In this document: positions 56,855 through 64,000 of the stretch, in pieces | Layout: each line of letters begins with the position of its first letter | How positions within the stretch are numbered: position 1 is the first letter of the stretch | Assembly: GCA_025456145.1 (NCBI GenBank) | Contig: JALOLD010000001.1 | Coordinates: 124,001-188,000 of the forward strand | Length of the DNA: 64,000 nucleotides | Direction: 5' to 3' | DNA from: Thermoanaerobaculales bacterium | GTDB lineage: Bacteria > Acidobacteriota > Thermoanaerobaculia > Thermoanaerobaculales > Sulfomarinibacteraceae | Program-made: the position numbers and the translations under genes | Notes under the pieces: model-generated | The model's database searches: none | Seen by the model: the letters and a program-made list of their open reading frames with translations, nothing else | What the model was told of the DNA's origin: nothing

Positions 56855-57927
56855 AGCCCCGGGGCGCGTCCGAGCACCTCGGGAGGGACCAGGCCCGGCG
56901 CGCTGTAGAGACCGGCGGCGAGCGCGCGGACCGCGGCGGTGCAGGTGTAGCCGGTGGTCCTCGCCATCGAGGTGATGTTGGCCTCGCGATCCCAGGTGTC
57001 GAGAAGGTCCCAGGTCCGGCGGGTCGGCCGACCCCCGAGCGACCCCTCGACGACGATCCGCATAACCGTGCGGTCGCCCTCGCCGTCGGGAAGCTGCCAC
57101 ATCGGGAAGAGGAGCTTCGCGGTGAGGTCGATCGGACGGATTTTCGCGCCGCCGATCTCGACCTCCTCCTCGCTGAACAACCCGAGCTCGCGCAGCATCC
57201 GCAGCCGATCGGCGTGGCCCCGATAGCGCAGCGTCTTCTCCTTCATCTCGGGGATACCCTCGACCGCGAGCAGGGTCCGTAGCCCGTCGCTGTTGAAGGC
57301 CTCGACCGTGCCGATCCCGGGCAGATCGAGCAGCTCGACCTCGGACAGCGCCTCGCGGACGACGACCCTCCCCCCCTCGACCAGCCGCGCCGGTCTCGTG
57401 TACTCGGCGATGACGTCGATCGGCGAGAAGACCGCGGCGTACTCGAAGGGCCAGCGCCGGACCTCGGGCAGCCCGCCGACATAGCAGGCGAAGGTCGAGA
57501 GCTCGTCAAACACCGTCAGCGAGTGTCCGAGGGCGAGGTTGCTGAAGCCCGGAGCGACGCCGCAGTCCATCACCGCGGTGACCCCGCGCTCGAGCGCCAG
57601 CCCGTGCAGCGGCGACGGGTCCTGCTCGAAGAACGAGATGTCGACGATGTCGACCCCGGCCTCGATGACCGTCTGCAGCGTCGCGAAGCCCATCGGCCCG
57701 GGCACCGCGCCGATCGCGAGGTCGTGACCGGCGACCACGCGACGGACGGCCGCCGGGTCGCCCAGATCCTCGGTCCGGGTCTCGACGTTCGGCAGATCGG
57801 CGAGGGAGGCGAGCGATCCGGGGGCGCGATCGACGGCGGTGATCCGCCACCCCGCCTCGCCCGCGAGGTCCCTGACCATGGCCTGACCGACCCTTCCGCA
57901 TCCGAGCACGACGACCCTCATCTCCAC
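56785..57927 (-). CDS. Saccharopine dehydrogenase-family protein
   Basis: MRVVVLGCGRVGQAMVRDLAGEAGWRITAVDRAPGSLASLADLPNVETRTEDLGD...IDVIAEYTRPARLVEGG...YTCTAAVRALAAGLY. Confidence 0.9.
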   Translation of the reverse strand: MEMRVVVLGCGRVGQAMVRDLAGEAGWRITAVDRAPGSLASLADLPNVETRTEDLGDPAAVRRVVAGHDLAIGAVPGPMGFATLQTVIEAGVDIVDISFFEQDPSPLHGLALERGVTAVMDCGVAPGFSNLALGHSLTVFDELSTFACYVGGLPEVRRWPFEYAAVFSPIDVIAEYTRPARLVEGGRVVVREALSEVELLDLPGIGTVEAFNSDGLRTLLAVEGIPEMKEKTLRYRGHADRLRMLRELGLFSEEEVEIGGAKIRPIDLTAKLLFPMWQLPDGEGDRTVMRIVVEGSLGGRPTRRTWDLLDTWDREANITSMARTTGYTCTAAVRALAAGLYSAPGLVPPEVLGRAPGLYDFVVERLAERGVVFSIGDNTL

Positions 57928-57991
57928 CCCCAGCCATCAACCGGCCCGAGCCGCGCTGGAGACGGTAGCAGATCCTCGATCGGGGCGCGTT

Positions 57992-58390
57992 TCAGGTCGG
58001 GGCGCCGGTCAGCCTGGTCAGGCACTCGACGAGGGCCTGCTGGTCGACCGGCTTGGCGAGCACGGCGTCCGGGCCGCGCTCGAGCCCGTGGCCCCGGAGG
58101 TAGGCGCGGCCGTTATCCTGGACGATGGAGTCGTTGCCGGTGAGGACCACCACCGGCACCGACGACCACCGCTCGTGCTGCCGGATGGTGACGAGGAGGT
58201 CGAGACCGGAGCGGCCGGGCATGATGACGTCGACGATGACGACGTCGGGCTCGAACTCGTCGAGGGCGGCGAGGGCGGAGGAGGAGCGGTTCGCCGAGGA
58301 GACCTGGTACCCGTGGTCCTCGAGGAGGAACCCGAGGTACTCGAGGATGTCGGGGTCGTCATCGACCACGAGGACCCGTGTCGCACCCAC
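57992..58390 (-). CDS. Stand-alone response-regulator receiver protein
   Basis: RVLVVDDDPDILEYLGFLLEDHGYQVSSANRSSSALAALDEFEPDVVIVDVIMPGRSGLDLLVTIRQ...VLAKPVDQQAL. Confidence 0.95.
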   Translation of the reverse strand: MGATRVLVVDDDPDILEYLGFLLEDHGYQVSSANRSSSALAALDEFEPDVVIVDVIMPGRSGLDLLVTIRQHERWSSVPVVVLTGNDSIVQDNGRAYLRGHGLERGPDAVLAKPVDQQALVECLTRLTGAPT

Positions 58391-58393
58391 CGA

Positions 58394-59971
58394 TCAGCTC
58401 TCGGTCCTCGGCGTCCCGGCGATCCGACCGTCGGGGGTCGTGCTCGGCCGCGCCGCCAGCGGGATCCGGACGGTGAAGCGGGTCCCCCGTCCGACCTCGG
58501 ACTCGACCTCGATGGTCCCACCGTGCTTGTCGACGATCTTGTTGGAGATGAAGAGGCCGAGCCCGGTGCCCTTGAGGCCCTTCGACGAGAAGAAGAGCGA
58601 GAAGATCTTCTCGCGGGTCTCCCGGTCCATCCCGACGCCGTCGTCGGCCACCTCGATGACCATCCAGGGCTCGGACCGCCGGGCCCTGACCTCGACCGTG
58701 TGGCCCGGCTTGTCGCCGTCCATCCGGCAGGCGTCGAGCGAGTTCTCGAGCAGGTTGATGAGCATCGCCCGGATCGCCTGCGGGTCGCCGTCGAAGCGGC
58801 CGATCTCCTCGGGCGCGTCGAACCGGATCTCGACCCCGATCTCCCTCGCCTTCTTCTCCACGCTCTCTCTCAGATCGCCGATCATCGCGGCGAGCGCGAT
58901 CGGCTCGACGGTCAGCTCGCGGTCCTTGGCGTAGTAGAGGATGTCGAGCACCATGGACCGTACCCGGTCCACGTTGCGTTGCACCATCTCCCAGCCCTTC
59001 TTGACCCGCTCCGGCTTGTCCCGCTCGAAGCCCGAGTTGACCATGTAGATGCCGCCGTCGAGCCCGGTCAGCAACCCCTTGATGCCGTGCGAGATCGAGC
59101 CGACGAGTAGCCCGATCGAGGTCAGCTGGTCCTGCAGCTGTCGGATCTGGGTGATGTCGACGCCCATCTCGATGACCGCCTCGACGATCCCCTCGGCGTT
59201 GCGCAGCGGAGCGGTGGTGACCAGGAGATTGAGCTCCTGGCCGTCCTTCGACAGCACCGACGCCTCGTAGTCGTGGGTCCGCCCGGTCTCGAAGGTGCTC
59301 ATCATCGGGCACGACAGACACTGCTCCTCGCGGTGCTTGTAGACCCGGAAGCACTCCTCGCCGATCCCGTCGCCGAAAACCTCGCGGAACCGGCGGTTGG
59401 CGTGCTGGATGACCCGGTCCGGACCCTGGACGGTGATGAAGCAGGGGACCTCCTCGAAGAGCTGGGCGAGCCGCTCCCGGCTCTGGTGGAGCTCCTCCTG
59501 GAGCTCCTTGACCTCGGCGATGTCGGTGTGCATCTCCATCACCGCGACGATCTCGCCTGAGGCGTCCCGAACCGGCGTCGTGTGCACCATCACCGGAACC
59601 TGGCGGCCGCCGGATGCGGTCAGCAGCTGCTCCGACGGGTGGTTCTGGCCGTCGCCGAAGGTCGCCTCGACCGGGCACTCGGGGCAGATCTCCTCGCGGT
59701 CCTTGTAGACCTTGAAGCAGTGCTGGCCGATCCGCTCGCCGAAGTCCTCGCGGAACCGCCGGTTGCCGGCGACGATCCGGAAGTCCCGGTCGTGGATCGA
59801 GAGGTAGCACGGCATCTCGTCCCAGTACCGCTGGTACATGAGCGAATCGGTGAGCTCGTGCGAGTTCACTTCGACGCCGTGCACCGCTCGTGCCGGGCGA
59901 GGGGCCCGACCGCCGGCCGCGCCGGGCGACGGCGCGGCCGGGTCGAGGCGGAGGGGCGATCCGTCGTCCAC
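58394..59971 (-). CDS. PAS-PAS histidine kinase with Cys motifs
   Basis: Two PAS domains each with C-x10-C-x2-CP (CFKVYKDREEICPECP; CFRVYKHREEQCLSCP); H box VGSISHGIKGLLTGLDGG; NLLENSLDAC; VADDGVGMD; KGTGLGLFISNKIV. GTG start 2 nt after the upstream stop. Confidence 0.92.
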   Translation of the reverse strand: MDDGSPLRLDPAAPSPGAAGGRAPRPARAVHGVEVNSHELTDSLMYQRYWDEMPCYLSIHDRDFRIVAGNRRFREDFGERIGQHCFKVYKDREEICPECPVEATFGDGQNHPSEQLLTASGGRQVPVMVHTTPVRDASGEIVAVMEMHTDIAEVKELQEELHQSRERLAQLFEEVPCFITVQGPDRVIQHANRRFREVFGDGIGEECFRVYKHREEQCLSCPMMSTFETGRTHDYEASVLSKDGQELNLLVTTAPLRNAEGIVEAVIEMGVDITQIRQLQDQLTSIGLLVGSISHGIKGLLTGLDGGIYMVNSGFERDKPERVKKGWEMVQRNVDRVRSMVLDILYYAKDRELTVEPIALAAMIGDLRESVEKKAREIGVEIRFDAPEEIGRFDGDPQAIRAMLINLLENSLDACRMDGDKPGHTVEVRARRSEPWMVIEVADDGVGMDRETREKIFSLFFSSKGLKGTGLGLFISNKIVDKHGGTIEVESEVGRGTRFTVRIPLAARPSTTPDGRIAGTPRTES

Positions 59972-59973
59972 GG

Positions 59974-61782
59974 TCAGTTCGCCTTCGCTTCGCGATGCTC
60001 GATGATGTGGGCGACATAGGACACGAGCTTGTCCTCGTCGACCGGCTTGTTGAGGTAGCCCTCGGGGGGCGGCACGGGCCGGTCGTAGATCACCTGGCGG
60101 AACTCGGGGTGCCCGGTCACCACGCACACCGGGATCTCCTGGGTCTCCTCCGTCCGACGCAGCTCGACGAAGGCGTCGACCCCGCTCTTGCCGGGCATCG
60201 ACAGGTCGAGGGAGATGAGATCGGGCTTGAAGGTCCTCGCCTTGGCGAGGCACTCGTTGCCGTCGGCCGCCTGCTCGACCTCGGCGCCGGCGTCCTCGAA
60301 CACGGTCACCAGGAAGGTCCTGATGTCCTCCTCGTCGTCGACCACCAGCACCTTGCGGCCGGCGAGCGGCGCGGCGGCGGCGGGGGCGGCGACGGGGACC
60401 GGGCGGGCGGCCGCCGCCGGTTCCTCGCTCGCGACCGCGGCGACGGCGACCGGCCGACTCTTCATCACGTAGCACTCCTCGAGGACGAGCGCGTCGGCGA
60501 CGAGGTCGACGAGCTGCTTGACCTCGCAGCCGAGCTTGTAGTGCTTGATCAGGTCGGACAGGCCGTCGACGCAGTTGTGGCAGCTCGTGACCACGATCTC
60601 GGCGCCGGTCTCTCGGATCTGATTGGCCTTGATCTGGGCCGACTTGAGGCGCCGCGGAGTGTACTCGGACATCGACATCGCGCCGCCGCCGCCGGTGCAG
60701 CAGAAGTTCTCGGCGCGGTTCGGGTACATCTCCTGGAAGTCGGTGGTCACCAGTCGGAGCAGCTCGCGCGGCTCCTCGTAGAAGCCGCAGCTGCGGGCGT
60801 TGTTGCACGAGTCGTGGAAGGTCACCCGCTTGGGGTTCTTGGTCGGGTCGACGACGATCTTGCCCTCCTTGATGTAGTTGAGCATGGTGATGACCGAGCT
60901 CTCCATCGGGAAGGCCTGGGCGTCGCCCGACCAGTTGACGCCCTCGCAACGGGTCGAGCGGTAGCCGTGGCCGCACTCGGAGATGACGATCTTGTCGACG
61001 CCGAGCTCGCGCGCCTTGTCGTACTCGCGCTTGGCGGAGGCGCCGCCGAGCCCGTCATCGCCCGAGAAGAGGCCGAAGTTGGTGTTGTCCCAGCCCTCCG
61101 AGGGCATGGTCCAGTCCTCGCCGGCGGCCCAGAAGATCAGCGCCGCCTCCTTGATCGTCCGCGGGTCGTACTTCACCTCGCGGGGGTTGATCGCATACAT
61201 CACCCGGGCGCCGGGCTTGTCGACCGGGATCGCGGCCTCGCCGTGGCCGAGGTCCTCCTCGAGCTCCTCGGACATCCACTCGAGGGTGTCGAGGTAGTCC
61301 TCCTTGAGGACGCCCATCTGGTTGCCGAGCTCCCACTGGTCCTTCGACACGACGCGGACGCCCTCCGGCATGACCCCGACGTGGGTCAGCAGACCGCGCA
61401 TGATCCGGTTGAGGGTCGCGGTGTCGACGCCCATTGGGCAGTTGATCGTGCAGCGGCGGCAGTTGGTGCAGGTCCCGAAGGCGATGTCCTTGAGCTTGTC
61501 GAGGTCGTCGTCGGTCAGCGGCGCCTTGTCGGCGCCGACCCACCATGGGAACACGCTGCCCGTCCAGTCGTGGTTGGCCTTGAACAGCTTGCGCACCTGA
61601 TCGGCCTTGTACGACGGCGTCATCTTGGGGTCGTCGGGGTGGGACAGGACGTAGTGGCAGCACTCGTTGCACATCCCGCAGTGGACGCAGCCGACCAGCG
61701 AGCCGACGACCTGGCGGTTCAGCTTCCGCGCGAGCTGCTCTTCCATCATCTTGATCTTGTGGGTCTTGGCTGGTTTGCTCAT
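59974..61782 (-). CDS. HdrD/DsrK-like Fe-S oxidoreductase fused to a C-terminal response-regulator receiver domain
   Basis: CVHCGMCNECCHYV; CTNCRRCTINCPMGVD; FHDSCNNARSCGFYEEPRELLR...ENFCCTGGGGAMSMSEYTPRR...VVTSCHNCVDGLSDLIKHY; Ala/Pro linker; KVLVVDDEEDIRTFLVTVFEDAGAEVEQAADGNECLAKARTFKPDLISLDLSMPGKSGVDAF...CVVTGH...LNKPVDEDKL. Confidence 0.94.
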   Translation of the reverse strand: MSKPAKTHKIKMMEEQLARKLNRQVVGSLVGCVHCGMCNECCHYVLSHPDDPKMTPSYKADQVRKLFKANHDWTGSVFPWWVGADKAPLTDDDLDKLKDIAFGTCTNCRRCTINCPMGVDTATLNRIMRGLLTHVGVMPEGVRVVSKDQWELGNQMGVLKEDYLDTLEWMSEELEEDLGHGEAAIPVDKPGARVMYAINPREVKYDPRTIKEAALIFWAAGEDWTMPSEGWDNTNFGLFSGDDGLGGASAKREYDKARELGVDKIVISECGHGYRSTRCEGVNWSGDAQAFPMESSVITMLNYIKEGKIVVDPTKNPKRVTFHDSCNNARSCGFYEEPRELLRLVTTDFQEMYPNRAENFCCTGGGGAMSMSEYTPRRLKSAQIKANQIRETGAEIVVTSCHNCVDGLSDLIKHYKLGCEVKQLVDLVADALVLEECYVMKSRPVAVAAVASEEPAAAARPVPVAAPAAAAPLAGRKVLVVDDEEDIRTFLVTVFEDAGAEVEQAADGNECLAKARTFKPDLISLDLSMPGKSGVDAFVELRRTEETQEIPVCVVTGHPEFRQVIYDRPVPPPEGYLNKPVDEDKLVSYVAHIIEHREAKAN

Positions 61783-61791
61783 GGCTGGCTC

Positions 61792-62478
61792 CTATCCACG
61801 GGCGATCGGATAGCTGCCCCGGTGACCGAGGGTGCGGCCGATCCAGAGACGGGTGAAGGGGTAGTAGAGGTAGTGGGAGATCTTGGAGAACGGGACGTAG
61901 ATCAGGAAGAAGCTGGTGAGGAAGAGGTAGGCCACCAGGAGGTTGACGCTCTCGAAGCCCGCGACGCCCGCGAGATGGGCCTGGGTCACCGCGCCGAGAC
62001 CGAACCAGATGGTCAGCATGAACAGCGAGAAGTAGTCGTCGGGGGTGCTGATGAGCTTCATCACCGGTCTGAACAGCCGCCGGAAGACCCGGTAGACGGC
62101 CACCCCAAACGCCGCGACCAGCGCGACGCCGCAGACCCAGGCGAAGGGCCTGGCGGCGACCAGGCCCGGAGCGATGGTGCTGAGGAAGGCGAGCGAAATC
62201 CCGGCGACCACGCCGATGTGGAAGATCACGAAGGTCAGGTAGAAGGCGAAGCCCTTCCGGGTGCTCTCCATCGACCAGGGCATGGCCACGTTGAACAGCG
62301 AGTAGAAGCCGCCGCGCTTCGCGTTCGTCCTCGCCGGCGAGCCGGGCGCCGACCTGTCGACCCCGGGCTTGAACTTGAACAGCCAGCGCAGCCGCATCGT
62401 GTAGACGACCGCCATGACGATCAGGGCGATCCAGTGGACAACCTCGGCGGTGTGCAGCAGTGAGCTCGACTCGTGCAT
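61792..62478 (-). CDS. b-type cytochrome-like membrane subunit (NarI/DsrM/TmcC-like)
   Basis: HTAEVVHWIALIVMAVVYTMRLRWLFKF; FYLTFVIFHIGVVAGISLAFL; SLFMLTIWFGLGAVTQAH; YVPFSKISHYLYYPFTRLWIGRTLGHRG. Adjacent to the Fe-S subunit. Confidence 0.82.
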   Translation of the reverse strand: MHESSSLLHTAEVVHWIALIVMAVVYTMRLRWLFKFKPGVDRSAPGSPARTNAKRGGFYSLFNVAMPWSMESTRKGFAFYLTFVIFHIGVVAGISLAFLSTIAPGLVAARPFAWVCGVALVAAFGVAVYRVFRRLFRPVMKLISTPDDYFSLFMLTIWFGLGAVTQAHLAGVAGFESVNLLVAYLFLTSFFLIYVPFSKISHYLYYPFTRLWIGRTLGHRGSYPIARG

Positions 62479-62479
62479 G

Positions 62480-63007
62480 TCACGCTCCTCCTTCGAGCTT
62501 GGCGGTGAACGGCCCGATCTCACGCGGGTCCTGGACCACGATGAGGACGTCCTCGAGCCCGCCGCCATTGGCCAGATGGCGGCTGATGACGTCGACCATG
62601 ACCTTGGCGCAGAGGTCCATCGGCACCTGGTACATGCCGGTGCCGATCGGTGGGAAGGCGAGCTGCTTGATGCCCTTCTCCTCAGCCACCTTGAGCGCCG
62701 AGCTCACCGCCCTCTCGAGCTTCCCGGCCTCGTCCTCCTCGCGGAACTTGGGGCCGTTGACGTGGATGATGTGCTCCGCCTTGAGGGCGCCGGCCTGGGT
62801 CACCACCGCCTCGCCCGTGGGCACCGAGCCGTGCGTGTCGAGCTCCTTCTGGATGACGATTCCGCCGCGCTGCTGGATGGCGCCACCGAAACCCGAGCCC
62901 AGCTTGGCGTCCTCGGTGATGTCGAAGACGAAGGCCTCGACCTCGAGGTCGGTGATGTCGCCACGGACCATCCTGAGCCGCTTACTGCCGATCGCTCGCT
63001 CCACCAT
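62480..63007 (-). CDS. Macro domain protein (ADP-ribose-binding/hydrolase type)
   Basis: RLRMVRGDITDLEVEAFVFDITEDAKLGSGFGGAIQQRGGIVIQKEL...GEAVVTQAGALKAEHIIHVNGPKF...IKQLAFPPIGTGMYQVPMDLCAKVMVDVI. SD AGGAGG. Confidence 0.92.
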   Translation of the reverse strand: MVERAIGSKRLRMVRGDITDLEVEAFVFDITEDAKLGSGFGGAIQQRGGIVIQKELDTHGSVPTGEAVVTQAGALKAEHIIHVNGPKFREEDEAGKLERAVSSALKVAEEKGIKQLAFPPIGTGMYQVPMDLCAKVMVDVISRHLANGGGLEDVLIVVQDPREIGPFTAKLEGGA

Positions 63008-63070
63008 GACATTCCTCCTGATACCGATCATCGAACCCTCCGGGCCGCGCCGTCCGCGGCGGCCCGGTCG

Positions 63071-63547
63071 TCAATCCCCCGGCGGCCGGTCGACCGCCGT
63101 TGCCAGCTGCAATCCCAGATCGGGGCCCATGCATCGCGTCCACGACGGGTCGAGCAGGTCCGCCAGGGTGAAGTCGTCGAGGACCTCGGCGATCCGCCGG
63201 TTGATCAGCGAGTAGACCACCCGGCACTCGCAGAACTCGGCCCGCAGGCAGGTGTCCGGCGCCTCGACGCAGTCGACGACGCAGATCGGGCCGATCGACG
63301 CCTCGATGATCTGCCGGATCGTGATCTCCGCAGCCGGCCGGGCGAGCTGGTAGCCGCCCGATCGTCCGGCCACGCTGCGTACCAGACCGGCCGAGCGCAA
63401 GGCCGGCGCGAGCTGCTCGAGATAACCGTGCGAGATCCCGGTGCGATCGGCGACCACCGACAGGCTGACCGGGCTCTTCGGGTCTCCGAACCGTGCGATG
63501 TCGAGCATCAGCCGGAGGGCGTAGCGACCGCGGGTCGAGATCCTCAT
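63071..63547 (-). CDS. Rrf2-family transcriptional regulator with Cys cluster
   Basis: MRISTRGRYALRLMLDIARFGDPKSPVSLSVVADRTGISHGYLEQLAPALRSAGLVRSVAGRSGGYQLARPAAEITIRQIIEASIG...CVVDCVEAPDTCLRAEFCECRV. Confidence 0.95.
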   Translation of the reverse strand: MRISTRGRYALRLMLDIARFGDPKSPVSLSVVADRTGISHGYLEQLAPALRSAGLVRSVAGRSGGYQLARPAAEITIRQIIEASIGPICVVDCVEAPDTCLRAEFCECRVVYSLINRRIAEVLDDFTLADLLDPSWTRCMGPDLGLQLATAVDRPPGD

Positions 63548-63556
63548 CTCAAGCAG

Positions 63557-63584
63557 ATTCTAATCAATAAATCCTACCTGTCAA
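63557..63584 (-). promoter_or_regulatory. Sigma-70 promoter of the Rrf2 operon
   Basis: Minus strand TTGACA-16 nt-TAGAAT; the predicted TSS lies within about 4 nt of the ATG at 63547. Confidence 0.65.
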
Positions 63585-63708
63585 CTAAGTATTAATTCAA
63601 GCATAACGAATCTCAATCTCGACACCGGATCCGGTTGCCGCCCGACCGCCGCGATGCTATCGTTGAACGCACCGAGTCCCGGGCCGCGGGATCGGTCCTG
63701 GAGGCAGC

Positions 63709-64000
63709 ATGGCAGCGAAATCCGCCCTGATCATCGACGACGAGCCCGATGTCACGACCTATCACGGCACCGTGCTGAGCGACCACGGCTGGCAGGTCTT
63801 CACCGCCAACCGCGGCGCCGACGGCATCGCGATCGCCCGGGAGAAGGTCCCGAGCGTCATCCTGCTCGACGTGATGATGCCGGAAAAGGGCGGGTTGAGC
63901 ACGCTGATCGCCCTGCGCAAGGACGAGCGCACCAAGGCCATCCCGGTCGTCCTGGTGACCGGGATCCAGGCGAACCTGACCGCCGACTTCGAGGCCTTCC
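63709..64000 (+). CDS. Response-regulator receiver protein, truncated by window end
   Basis: MAAKSALIIDDEPDVTTYHGTVLSDHGWQVFTANRGADGIAIAREKVPSVILLDVMMPEKGGLSTLIALRKDERTKAIPVVLVTG; SD GGAGG. Confidence 0.93.
   Translation, partial: MAAKSALIIDDEPDVTTYHGTVLSDHGWQVFTANRGADGIAIAREKVPSVILLDVMMPEKGGLSTLIALRKDERTKAIPVVLVTGIQANLTADFEAF

Overview
64-kb chromosomal window of a high-GC, Gram-negative-type bacterium, possibly Acidobacteriota or a relative (lineage is inference only). It is gene dense, with about 46 supported CDS and no recognisable tRNA, rRNA, CRISPR array, transposase or prophage. Identified genes include cysS, an S41 protease, an EnvC-like M23 protein, a TonB-dependent receptor, threonine synthase, an M28 peptidase, a fused hydantoinase/5-oxoprolinase with an Nramp transporter, a RhlE-like helicase, an AsmA protein, a Ski2-like helicase and the Kdo/CTP cluster kdsB-pyrG-kdsA-kdsD. 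The most interesting locus is the tightly packed minus-strand operon at 58.0-63.5 kb: an Rrf2 regulator, a macrodomain protein, a b-type cytochrome-like membrane protein, an HdrD/DsrK-like Fe-S oxidoreductase fused to a complete response-regulator receiver domain, a histidine kinase with two Cys-motif PAS domains, and a stand-alone receiver. It looks like an electron-transfer module wired directly into a phosphorelay. The large intergenic regions carry unusual short tandem repeats, often as inverted pairs between convergent genes. One of these is a six-copy palindromic array with covarying stems at 50.52-50.74 kb. A recurrent TANNNT box 6-9 nt upstream of start codons suggests many leaderless mRNAs, and a near-perfect sigma-54 promoter precedes the TonB receptor. 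Most of the longest ORFs in the supplied track are antisense GC-rich artefacts and were rejected. Family assignments come from reading motifs by eye; no database search was run.
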